A stretch of DNA of 64,000 bases, taken from contig NZ_OU963893.1 of NCBI RefSeq assembly GCF_918797525.1, positions 2,232,001 through 2,296,000 of the forward strand, read 5' to 3'. The notes beneath the pieces were generated by a model. The model had not been told where the DNA came from. It saw nothing but the letters and a program-made list of their open reading frames with translations, and searched no databases. This document shows, piece after piece, positions 1-8,160 of the stretch (positions are counted from its first letter, which is position 1; every line of letters begins with the position of its first letter). A program made the translations under genes and the position numbers. This stretch comes from an unidentified bacterial endosymbiont. GTDB taxonomy: Bacteria; Pseudomonadota; Gammaproteobacteria; Enterobacterales; Enterobacteriaceae.

Positions 1-1
1 T

Positions 2-313
2 AGCCCCCTGATTAATAATGAACTTCTTGCGGAAACAATGGCCGATATCTTCCAGATCGAAGTTGAACAGTGGGCTCAACGCGAAATATCCAACGGGGCT
101 GATGCGGCTGATATTGAAAAAGCGACGCGCGCGCTGTTGCAGGGCGGGCACGAAATCAATCTGGCTGGTCTTGATCTCACGTCTCTGCCCAATGTTATTT
201 TACCTTCTGGTGTTTTGCGCCTGGATCTGTCGGGTAATCCGCAACTGGCCACAATCCCAGTCCGCTTTCTCAGCCAGTCCCCGGATGCCTTGATTGTCTC
301 TGATGTGTCGTAG
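2..313 (+). CDS. C-terminally truncated LRR-domain paralog, 5' end outside the window
   Basis: This is the first and incomplete member of the tandem family that fills the next 6 kb. The reading frame is open from the first bases and its residues align without gaps to the N-terminal part of the downstream copies (for example SPLINNE against SPLFDDE, then EQWAQRE against QHWAERE), so the true start lies upstream of the window. It carries the leucine-rich stretch LTSLPNVILPSGVLRLDLSG and ends at a TAG at 311-313, where the other copies continue for about 350 to 400 residues. In another frame, 346-420, a protein-like tail ending SSKRPRLQ follows, which suggests that a stop and a frameshift have split an older, short C-terminus. 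No module repeats are present. Function unknown; probably a decaying copy. Confidence 0.6.
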   Translation, partial: SPLINNELLAETMADIFQIEVEQWAQREISNGADAADIEKATRALLQGGHEINLAGLDLTSLPNVILPSGVLRLDLSGNPQLATIPVRFLSQSPDALIVSDVS

Positions 314-475
314 CTCTCCTTTCTGCGACAGCAGTTAAACGAAAAGCTACCGATGCCGTGTATGAGAGCGATGAAGTCCCGCAGGTGTTTGCGTCCAGCA
401 AGCGTCCCAGGCTGCAGTAATAGGGTGCCAGATGGCAGCAAGTATGTGAGGGCAAACCAGGCAGGGGGGAATGGA

Positions 476-1936
476 GTGCCTGACAACGCTATTTATAACT
501 CATCTTTGACATGGGATTCCCCGCTGTTTGACGATGAGCCTGTCATCCACCCACCAGTCGCTGTTTTCGAGGAGACGGTGCAGCACTGGGCAGAGCGTGA
601 GTTATCCATGGGGACTGATGAGGCTAATATAATAAAAGCAGCACATGCCCTGCTCTACGGGGGGAGCGTCATTGACCTGGCCGGCCTAAATCTTACCTCT
701 TTGCCTGATGTCACGCTCCCTTCGGGTGTCCTGAGGCTGGATCTTTCGAATAATCCGCAACTGACCGCTCTCCCTGCACGCTTTCTTGACCAGTCACCGT
801 TTATCTATATTGTTATTGATTACACGCCTCTCTCCGGTGAGACCATCCGCTTTTTTGAGGCGCGCCTTGGGAGCATTCTCTTTCACTATGAACAACACCC
901 AACTGGTGTCTCAGAGCCGCATGGGTGCAGCTTTTACCCAGAGCAACTCTTCACAGACGTGGGAATAAACCCGCTCAAAGATACGCCTCCTGATGGGACC
1001 CTTAATCCGTCCGTTATGGAACAGAATTTACTGTTACCTGAACACCGGGCATGGCTTAAGACCAATGTGGACGATAGAGTGTCTGGCGGCATAGTGAAAG
1101 CAAAAAGGCTTGCCACCCTGCTTGAGGGTGCTGAACCCTTGCCAAAGGGCCTTACCCAGGCAAACGTGGCCAGCCACTATGGGTTTAATACTCACATCCT
1201 GTACTCTGCCCTCGGCGAGGTTCGGCGGGCTAAAGTTTCTGTGCGAAGGCTTTCAGCCGTACACCGGAGATGGCTGGCGCGACACCTGGGTGAACCTGTG
1301 GCCAGCGTGAAGATGCTGGCGACCCTGTGCCTTGCCCACAGACCGTACCCGGCAGGCCTCACTGAGTTACTGATTGCCCGGTACTATAATGTCAAACGTA
1401 CTACCCTCCATAATGCCATCGCACGAATCAGTCCGCCGGAAGTAGTGCCTCCATTGTCAGAGACGATGAGGGCGTGGCTTGCCTTGCACTGGGACGATAA
1501 AGTGCCTGAAGGCGAAGGGAAAATGGATGCGGTGGTTGCCCTCTATCTGGCCCATATCCCGTTACCAACGGGCCTCACCTGTGCGCAGATTGCAGTGCAT
1601 TACAGGTTAAAATTTTCCACCTTTGAGTCATCCATCCAGCGATGCAGAACCCAGGAACCGCAACCTCCGCAATCAGACATCTTACTGACGTGGCTTGAGC
1701 AGCATTGGGACCCGCAGATGGCAGACATAAAGAGCAAGGGGGGAAAAACAAAGGCGCTGGCTGCCCTGTTTGTGTCCGATAACGCGAGACCGGAGGATCT
1801 CACCAGGATGCAGATTGCCGGGTACTACAAGTTAACGTATAACGCCCTTACTAAGGCCATCCTAAGAGCGAAGAAAACACAGGTACCGCAACGGTTGCGG
1901 ATTGAGAATGCTGGCGTGCACAACAGGGAGAATTGA
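476..1936 (+). CDS. LRR plus tandem HTH-like module protein, array copy A
   Basis: Unrecognised protein of 486 residues. GTG at 476 is chosen because the paralogs begin with MPDNA and this codon is followed by PDNA; an AGGGGGG ribosome site lies 6-7 bases upstream. About 35 residues of low-complexity leader precede an alpha-helical stretch (FEETVQHWAERELSMG) and a short leucine-rich region (DLAGLNLTSLPD, then VLRLDLSNNPQLTALP). After a variable linker come four modules of about 70 residues starting near residues 185, 259, 327 and 399. Each has a WL....W-type start, a Leu/Ala-rich helix, a P.GLT..QIA.YY turn and a final T....AI.R helix, which looks like a helix-turn-helix. There is no signal peptide or membrane segment. 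It ends two bases before copy B, so the array reads as an operon. Function is not known; nucleic-acid or protein binding is inference. Confidence 0.75.
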   Translation: MPDNAIYNSSLTWDSPLFDDEPVIHPPVAVFEETVQHWAERELSMGTDEANIIKAAHALLYGGSVIDLAGLNLTSLPDVTLPSGVLRLDLSNNPQLTALPARFLDQSPFIYIVIDYTPLSGETIRFFEARLGSILFHYEQHPTGVSEPHGCSFYPEQLFTDVGINPLKDTPPDGTLNPSVMEQNLLLPEHRAWLKTNVDDRVSGGIVKAKRLATLLEGAEPLPKGLTQANVASHYGFNTHILYSALGEVRRAKVSVRRLSAVHRRWLARHLGEPVASVKMLATLCLAHRPYPAGLTELLIARYYNVKRTTLHNAIARISPPEVVPPLSETMRAWLALHWDDKVPEGEGKMDAVVALYLAHIPLPTGLTCAQIAVHYRLKFSTFESSIQRCRTQEPQPPQSDILLTWLEQHWDPQMADIKSKGGKTKALAALFVSDNARPEDLTRMQIAGYYKLTYNALTKAILRAKKTQVPQRLRIENAGVHNREN

Positions 1937-1938
1937 TT

Positions 1939-3531
1939 ATGCCAGACAACGCTATTTTTAACTCATCCATTGCATGGGATTTCTCCCTCTTTCACGATGA
2001 GCCTGTCACCGAAACATCCGCTACTGCGTTTGAGGAGAGGGTGCAGCAATGGGCAGAGCGTGAGTTATCCATGGGCGCTGACGGGGCTGATATTCACAAG
2101 GCGACACACGCCCTGTTGCACGGGGGAAGCGTCATCGATCTGGCCGGTCTGCATCTTACGTCTTTGCCTGATATCACACTCCCGCCGGGCGTTCTGCGTC
2201 TGGATCTGTCGGATAATCCGCGGCTGACCACACTTCCTGCACGTTTTCTTGACCAGTCACCGTATATCTGTGTCGTTATTGATAACACGTCTCTCTGCAG
2301 TGAGGACATCCGTTTTTTTGAGGATAGCCTTGGGAGCAAACTCTTTCACTATGAACAACAGCCAACGGATGGCGCAGAGCTGCAGGCGCGCTGCTCATAC
2401 TCTGAGCTGTTCATCACAGGCGTGGAAGACGATACGGTTCATGAATACGCAAATCCGCTCTCCGGTGTCGCATCTGATCCCGCTGCAGGAGATGACACGG
2501 TAGACATGGCGCATGAGCGTGCAGAGTACGAGCAGGTTTATGCCTCCCCGGTTCATTCGGGTGCGGATATAGACAGTTATGCCTCATCCGTCCCTCCTGA
2601 TGAGACCCGAAGCCCGGCCAGTATGGAGCAGGATTTGCCGTCACCTGAACACCGGGCATGGCTTAAGACCCACGTCGACGATAAACGGCCTGCTGGCAAA
2701 ATGAAGATGATAACGCTTGGCAAGCTGCTCGAAAACGCTAAACCCTTTCCAGAAGACCTTAGCCTGGAAATAGTTGCCAAATATTATGGAATAGAGCTTT
2801 CCTCGGTGTATTCGGCCATTCGCGAGGCCCAGCGGCCTAAGGCGAATGGACGCGTGAGTGTACGTGGACTCTCAGTCGCAAACCAGGCATGGCTTGAGCG
2901 AAACCTGAGCGGACCTGTAGCCAGGAGCGAACGTAAAATGAAGACGTTGGCATCTCTTATTGTGGCGCAGAAGTCGTTGCCGGTGGGCCTCACTGAGAAG
3001 CTGATTGCCCAATACTATAATGTGAATCGTTCTACCCTTCATTCCGCCATCTTTAGAGCCCAAACACCGCAAATGCGGCCTCCCTTGTCAGAGGATAAGA
3101 GGGCATGGTTTGCTTCGCACTGGGACAACAATGTGCCTGCAGGCATAGAGAAAAAGGAGGCGGTGGCTGCCCTCTATCTGTCCCAAAATACCTTTCCATT
3201 GGGCATCACCTGTAGAGATATTGCAGAGTACTATAATCTAAAGTTTACCACCTTTGAGCATACCATTAAGAAACTCCGGTCGAAGGCAGTGCAGCCTCCG
3301 CTGTCAGACACAACCCTGGCATGGCTTGAGCAGAACTGGAATATTACGCTGGCAAATATCACATACGGAAAAATAAAGAGGCTGGCTGTCCTGTATCTGG
3401 CCGATAACACCAGGCCGGCGGAGCTCACTAAGCGGCAGATTGCCGGGTACTATAAGATCGATTATTACGCCTTTACCACGACCATCTGGAACGAGAAAAA
3501 AAACAAAGGTCCCGCCACAGCTAAGGATTAA
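1939..3531 (+). CDS. LRR plus tandem HTH-like module protein, array copy B
   Basis: Paralog of 530 residues. ATG 1939 has GGGAG eight bases upstream; a TTG two codons earlier is less likely. The first 110 residues are nearly the same as in copy C and hold the helix FEERVQQWAERELSMG and the leucine-rich motif LTSLPDITLPPGVLRLDLSD. A longer acidic linker (about residues 150-232) carries a segment HSGADIDSYAS that copy C shares. Four modules follow, starting near residues 233, 311, 383 and 455, each with the W-L, GLT/GIT and IA.YY.l..s signatures. The last module ends in basic residues. The stop is 23 bases before copy C, with no terminator between, so the genes are probably transcribed together. 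No known family recognised beyond the LRR-like part. Confidence 0.75.
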   Translation: MPDNAIFNSSIAWDFSLFHDEPVTETSATAFEERVQQWAERELSMGADGADIHKATHALLHGGSVIDLAGLHLTSLPDITLPPGVLRLDLSDNPRLTTLPARFLDQSPYICVVIDNTSLCSEDIRFFEDSLGSKLFHYEQQPTDGAELQARCSYSELFITGVEDDTVHEYANPLSGVASDPAAGDDTVDMAHERAEYEQVYASPVHSGADIDSYASSVPPDETRSPASMEQDLPSPEHRAWLKTHVDDKRPAGKMKMITLGKLLENAKPFPEDLSLEIVAKYYGIELSSVYSAIREAQRPKANGRVSVRGLSVANQAWLERNLSGPVARSERKMKTLASLIVAQKSLPVGLTEKLIAQYYNVNRSTLHSAIFRAQTPQMRPPLSEDKRAWFASHWDNNVPAGIEKKEAVAALYLSQNTFPLGITCRDIAEYYNLKFTTFEHTIKKLRSKAVQPPLSDTTLAWLEQNWNITLANITYGKIKRLAVLYLADNTRPAELTKRQIAGYYKIDYYAFTTTIWNEKKNKGPATAKD

Positions 3532-3554
3532 CAATGTAAACGGAAGGCCCAGCT

Positions 3555-5147
3555 ATGCCTGATAATGCTATTTTTAACTCATCTTTGACATGGGATTTCT
3601 CTCCGCTTCACGATGAGCCTGTCACCGAAACATCCGCTACTGCGTTTGAGGAGAGGGTGCAGCAATGGGCAGAGTGTGAGTTGTCCATGGGCGCTGACGG
3701 GGCTGATATTCACAAGGCGATACACGCCCTGTTGCACGGGGGGAGCATCATCGATCTGGCCGGCCTGCATCTTACGTCTCTGCCTGATATCACACTCCCG
3801 CCGGGCGTTCTGCGCCTGGATCTGTCGGATAATCCGCGGCTGACCACACTTCCTGCACGTTTTCTCGACCAGTCACCGTATATCTGTGTCGTTATTGATA
3901 ACACTTCTCTCTCCAGTGAGACCATCCGCGTTTTTGAGGCGCGACTCGGGAATAAACTCTTCCACCAGGAACAACAGGCAATGGATGGCGCAGAGCAGCA
4001 GGCGCGCTGCTTCTACCCTGAACTGTTCTGCACTGATGTGGAAGACAATCCGTTCGATGTTATGGCTCGTGAAGAGGCAAAACCGCTTTCCGATGTCGCA
4101 TCTGAACCCGCTACAGGGGATGACACGGTGCATGAGCCTGCGGAGAACAGACAGGTTTATGCCTCCCCGGTTCATTCGGGTGCAGATGAAGACAGTTATG
4201 CCTCACCGGTCTCTCCCGATGAGTTTCGTCGCCCGTCCGGTATAGAGCAGAACTTGCTGCCACCTGAACACCAGGCATGGCTTAAGACCCACGTGGACGA
4301 TAAACGGCCTGCTGGTAAAATGATGATGAAAACGCTTGGTACCCTGCTTGAGAAGGCTAAACCCCTGCCAGTGGGCCTTACCCGGGCGCAGATTGCCTGG
4401 TACTATGGGATACAGCGTACCTCCGTGTATGCGGCCATCCGCGAGGTCCGGCGGCCTAAGGCGCATGGGGCTGGGAGTGTGCCTGAACTATCAGACGCAA
4501 ACCGGGCATGGATTGCGCTAAACCTGAGTGAACCTATGGCCAGAAACCCACGTGACGTGAAGACGCTGGCGTCTCTTTGTGTGGCGCATAAACCGTTGCC
4601 GGCGGGCCTCTCTGGGAGGCAGATTGCCCAGTATTATAAAGTAAATTATTCCACCCTTAATTCTGCTATCAACGCATTCTATGCACTGAAAACGCGGCCT
4701 CTGCTGCCAGAGGAGAAGAGGGCATGGCTTGCTTCAAACTGGGACAATAATATGCCTGTAGGCGTAGGGAAGGATAAGGCGGTGGCTGCCCTCTATCTGG
4801 CCGACAAAACCTTACCAGCGGGCATCACCTGTAGAGATATTGCAGAGTACTATGAGCTAAAGTTTTCCACCTTTGAGTATACCATTAAGCAACTCAGGTC
4901 GCAGGAAGCGCAGCCTCCGCTGTTAGACACAACCCTGGCGTGGCTTGAGCAGAACTGGAATCGAAAGATTGCCAATATCAGGCACGGAAAAATAAAAAGG
5001 CTGGCTGCCCTGTATGTGGTCGATAACACCAGGCCGGCGGAGCTCACCAGGCTGCAGATTGCCGGATACTATAAAGTCGATTATCAGTCCTTTACCAGGG
5101 CCATCAGGCAAAAAAAACGCACTGATCCCGCCACGGATACGCAATGA
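3555..5147 (+). CDS. LRR plus tandem HTH-like module protein, array copy C
   Basis: Paralog of 530 residues, the closest relative of copy B, with long identical DNA stretches in the 5' third, which points to recent duplication or gene conversion. The ATG follows GGAAGG at a normal distance. Order of parts is the same: short leader, helix (FEERVQQWAECELSMG), leucine-rich motif, acidic linker with the shared HSGADEDSYAS segment, then four modules whose turns read GLTRAQIAWYYGIQRTS, GLSGRQIAQYYKVNYST, GITCRDIAEYYELKFST and ELTRLQIAGYYKVDYQS. Module positions one to four are each more similar to the same position in copies A and B than to each other. This means that the four-module protein arose first and whole genes were duplicated later. 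No predicted secretion signal of the Sec type. Function unknown. Confidence 0.75.
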   Translation: MPDNAIFNSSLTWDFSPLHDEPVTETSATAFEERVQQWAECELSMGADGADIHKAIHALLHGGSIIDLAGLHLTSLPDITLPPGVLRLDLSDNPRLTTLPARFLDQSPYICVVIDNTSLSSETIRVFEARLGNKLFHQEQQAMDGAEQQARCFYPELFCTDVEDNPFDVMAREEAKPLSDVASEPATGDDTVHEPAENRQVYASPVHSGADEDSYASPVSPDEFRRPSGIEQNLLPPEHQAWLKTHVDDKRPAGKMMMKTLGTLLEKAKPLPVGLTRAQIAWYYGIQRTSVYAAIREVRRPKAHGAGSVPELSDANRAWIALNLSEPMARNPRDVKTLASLCVAHKPLPAGLSGRQIAQYYKVNYSTLNSAINAFYALKTRPLLPEEKRAWLASNWDNNMPVGVGKDKAVAALYLADKTLPAGITCRDIAEYYELKFSTFEYTIKQLRSQEAQPPLLDTTLAWLEQNWNRKIANIRHGKIKRLAALYVVDNTRPAELTRLQIAGYYKVDYQSFTRAIRQKKRTDPATDTQ

Positions 5148-5170
5148 AAATATAGACGGGAGACCCGGCT

Positions 5171-6484
5171 ATGCCCGGCAACGCTTTTTTCGACACATCC
5201 ATAACATGGGGTAGCTCACTACTTCCCGATATCCCTGCCATTCAAACATCCGTTACTGTGTTTGAGGAGAGGGTGCGGCAATGGGCAGAGCGTGAGCTAT
5301 CCATGGGGGCTAACGGGGCTGATATTCACAAGGCGACACACGCTTTGTTACACGGGGGGAGCGTCATCGATCTGGCCGGCCTGCATCTTACGTCTCTGCC
5401 TGATGCTGAACTTCCCCCTGACGTTCTGCGGCTGGATTTGTCGAATAATCCGCAACTGACTACTATCCCAGCCCGCTTTCTCAGCCAGACGCCGTTTATT
5501 TATGTCGTCATTGATAACACTGCGCTCTCCAGTGAGACTATCCGCTTTTTTGAGGATAGCCTTGGGTGCTTACTCTTTCACCGTGAACAACAGCCAACGG
5601 ATGCCGCAGAGCCGGAGGCGTACTGCTTATTCCCCGAGCAATTCTTCACTGATGTGCAAGAATTACCCTTCGACAGGTATACCTCACTCGTTCTTCCTGA
5701 TGAGAGCCATAGCCCGTCCGGCATGAAACAGCCTTTGCCTGCGCCTGAACAGCAGACAGGGCTTGAGCACCGGCGCGATAATTCACCTGAGGGTAAAGAG
5801 AGCGTGAAAGCACAGCCATCGATGCTATCCGATGAAAACCGGCGCTGGCTTGAGCGGAATTTTAGCTTCTCTATGGCCAGCAGCACTGACCGGGTAAGGA
5901 CGCTGTCTGCCCTGTGTGTGGCTTATAAACCCTGGCCTGCGGAGCTCACCCTGGACCAGATTGCCCGGTATTATGGTGTACAGCTACCTCATAGCCTCAG
6001 GGCCAACCATCAACCCCGGGCGGAGCCCGCGCCGCATCCCATCTCAGCAGTAAACAGGGAATGGCTTGATCGGTACTGGCGCAATCACGTTCCTGAAGGC
6101 GAAGATAAAGTGGAGGCGGTGGCTACCCTCTATCTGAAGAGTCCATCATTGCCGATGGGCCTTACTATTCCACAGATTGCCGAGCACTTTACGTTAATGC
6201 CTGACAGCCTCAGGATGGCCATCGCGAGGGTGAAGGATAAGGTTGTGCATACTCCAGTCTCAGACCATCACCGTGCGTGGCTTGAGCAGAACTGGAGCCC
6301 TAAGCTGGCAGGTGTGCAGAGAGGAAGAACAGCGGCGCTGGCCGCACTCTGTGTGGCCTCCAAACCGCCAGCCGGGCTTACTCAGATGCAGATAGCCCGG
6401 TACTATGATGTAAAATATTACGGATTAACCACGGCTATATACAGGTGGCATCAGTGGATCCGTACCGAAACGGGTGTGGAGTGA
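5171..6484 (+). CDS. LRR plus tandem HTH-like module protein, array copy D (three modules)
   Basis: Last member of the array, 437 residues, the most diverged and shortest. It starts MPGNAFFDTS with GGGAG upstream of the ATG. The helix and leucine-rich motif are kept (LTSLPDAELPPDVLRLDLSN). The first module is reduced to an unrecognisable remnant around residues 190-215 (QQTGLEHRRDN), leaving three modules that start near residues 218, 291 and 363, with turns ELTLDQIARYYGV, GLTIPQIAEHFTL and GLTQMQIARYYDV. It ends 30 bases before a strong inverted repeat that closes the array, back to back with ydgA. Function unknown. Confidence 0.75.
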   Translation: MPGNAFFDTSITWGSSLLPDIPAIQTSVTVFEERVRQWAERELSMGANGADIHKATHALLHGGSVIDLAGLHLTSLPDAELPPDVLRLDLSNNPQLTTIPARFLSQTPFIYVVIDNTALSSETIRFFEDSLGCLLFHREQQPTDAAEPEAYCLFPEQFFTDVQELPFDRYTSLVLPDESHSPSGMKQPLPAPEQQTGLEHRRDNSPEGKESVKAQPSMLSDENRRWLERNFSFSMASSTDRVRTLSALCVAYKPWPAELTLDQIARYYGVQLPHSLRANHQPRAEPAPHPISAVNREWLDRYWRNHVPEGEDKVEAVATLYLKSPSLPMGLTIPQIAEHFTLMPDSLRMAIARVKDKVVHTPVSDHHRAWLEQNWSPKLAGVQRGRTAALAALCVASKPPAGLTQMQIARYYDVKYYGLTTAIYRWHQWIRTETGVE

Positions 6485-6513
6485 GTGTATGTAACGTGCG
6501 GTTCGGCACCCAT

Positions 6514-6541
6514 CTTAAGCCCCCCGGATGAGGGGCTTAAG
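6514..6541. terminator. Inverted repeat between array copy D and ydgA
   Basis: CTTAAGCCCC and GGGGCTTAAG form a ten-base-pair stem with an eight-base loop between two convergent genes. The stem is GC-rich at the loop side, but the flanking T or A runs are short. Most likely a bidirectional terminator. Confidence 0.6.
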
Positions 6542-6544
6542 CTA

Positions 6545-8062
6545 TTACTGCTGGGGTGCTAACGGTACGGCAGGGGCCGCCGGTTCCGGTATTCCCAAAC
6601 CAGGCATACCAAACATACCCACAAAATCTTCCAGCGGCATTTTGTCGCCGTTAAGCGTGACCTGGCCGTTGGCATACTGCAGGCTGGTTGAGATGGTATT
6701 GTCTTCGAGCTTAGTGATGCGGAACATCTGGCCCATTGCCGCCAGGCCTTTTACCTGTTGGTTAGCCAGCTTGCCGGCATCCTCTTCACCGTACCCTTCA
6801 AGCTTCGCAATCTGGGTCATAAACTCGGTTGCCATGTCCATTGGGATGGTCAATTTGCTGTCGAGGGATTTCACGCTGCGATCCACTTCCTGGGCCAGCG
6901 TCTGCGGCTCAGCCGGTGCCGGGTTTTTCAGGAACAGAGAGAGGTTAAAGTTGGTCTCGCCTTTGCTATTTTTCCAGCTCAGCGGAGCTACGGTTATCAC
7001 CGGTTCACCTTTGAGCAGGATAGGCAGGTTGTTGAACAGCACCGCCATCGCCTGTTGCTGATAAACGACCGGGTTTTGCTGCAGTGCGGCATCGCTCAGC
7101 AGGGCCTGGCTCTCTTTACTGTATTTCTGGCTAAATTCATGCCACGCTTGTCCGTCGATATTGCCGATCTTCAGCGACAGTTTGCCAGTGCCGAGATCCT
7201 GGTTCTGCACTTTCAGGCTGTTGAGGGTGTAGTCGAGTTGAGTATTGATGCTTTTGCCATCTTTGGAGAGATCGGACTTACCGTTCAGAACCATCCCTTC
7301 CAGCACGGCCAACTCTTTACCTTCAACGCCAATGGTCATTTTATCGAGACTCAATCTCTGGTCACCCACGCGCTCGTCAAACCCGGTCATACGGCTGTTG
7401 CCGCTGACGTTCAGGTTATTAAACGTCAGTTGCACCTTCTGATCGTACTCATTGACGGCATTAACCAGCCCGCTTTCGGCTTCGCCTGTCAGGGAGACAT
7501 TTTTACCGTCACGATCGGCTTCAAGCTGGAAATGACCGCCGCTAAAGGCAACTTTATCGTTACCTTTCTCATAGTTCAGCGCTTTCAGGGCAATATCAGA
7601 ATGCGTACCCCCGGCATAGCTGATGCGGGTATTGATTTCGAATGGCGACTGGTTATTGGCCAACTCAAACAGCGGTTTGGTCACCTCGTTATTCACCAGT
7701 ACCGTTCTGGCAAAGGCCATGGACGGGATCACATTAAACGATTTCAACTGGGCCAGCGGGAAAGGACCGTGGCTCACCACCTCATCCAGCACCACGCTCT
7801 GACCCGGTTTCAGCCATGCGGTTTGATTACCGGCCACAGGTTTCACCACCACCTGCATACGACTGGTAAACACGCCACGCTGATAATTCTGGTAGCTCAG
7901 TTCAATGCCTGCTTCAGGCGCGCTGCGTTTAATTTCGCTGTTTGCCTGCACCACCATCTCTGCCAGACGGCTTTCGAGTTGCTTACCGGTAAACCAGGAA
8001 GCCCCCGTCCAGACCACGCCTAATGCAACAATCACGCCTACCGCTACGACCGATTTTTTCAT
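6545..8062 (-). CDS. ydgA: YdgA family protein (DUF945)
   Basis: Protein of 505 residues matching E. coli YdgA in length and N-terminus (MKKSVVAVGVIVALGVVWTG). The first 20 residues form one hydrophobic helix, either a signal anchor or an uncleaved signal, so most of the protein is periplasmic. ATG 8062 is preferred over the ATG at 8068, since AGGG lies nine bases before it. The body is mainly the beta-rich DUF945 repeat type, and the C-terminus is rich in Pro and Ala. In other bacteria this family is linked to motility or envelope function, but the molecular role is not known. It follows manA in the same direction behind a hairpin. Confidence 0.93.
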   Translation of the reverse strand: MKKSVVAVGVIVALGVVWTGASWFTGKQLESRLAEMVVQANSEIKRSAPEAGIELSYQNYQRGVFTSRMQVVVKPVAGNQTAWLKPGQSVVLDEVVSHGPFPLAQLKSFNVIPSMAFARTVLVNNEVTKPLFELANNQSPFEINTRISYAGGTHSDIALKALNYEKGNDKVAFSGGHFQLEADRDGKNVSLTGEAESGLVNAVNEYDQKVQLTFNNLNVSGNSRMTGFDERVGDQRLSLDKMTIGVEGKELAVLEGMVLNGKSDLSKDGKSINTQLDYTLNSLKVQNQDLGTGKLSLKIGNIDGQAWHEFSQKYSKESQALLSDAALQQNPVVYQQQAMAVLFNNLPILLKGEPVITVAPLSWKNSKGETNFNLSLFLKNPAPAEPQTLAQEVDRSVKSLDSKLTIPMDMATEFMTQIAKLEGYGEEDAGKLANQQVKGLAAMGQMFRITKLEDNTISTSLQYANGQVTLNGDKMPLEDFVGMFGMPGLGIPEPAAPAVPLAPQQ

Positions 8063-8082
8063 TGCCATTATCCCTAAATGAA

Positions 8083-8106
8083 ACCAGGCGGTAATTACCG
8101 CCTGGT
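8083..8106 (-). terminator. Perfect palindrome between manA and ydgA
   Basis: A 24-base perfect palindrome, ACCAGGCGGTAA paired with TTACCGCCTGGT, lies in the 98-base gap after manA and is followed on the minus strand by TTCATTT. Likely a terminator or attenuator of manA. Confidence 0.55.
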
Positions 8107-8160
8107 GATATAACGCTCTCAACTAGCTTAGCAAGAGTCGGTAAAAAATTCAGTAAGTGC

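Noticed and set aside
6758..8023. 421-codon open frame antisense to ydgA
   Set aside because: It lies fully inside the well-matched ydgA gene on the other strand, has no ribosome site and a composition typical for an antisense shadow of a GC-rich gene.
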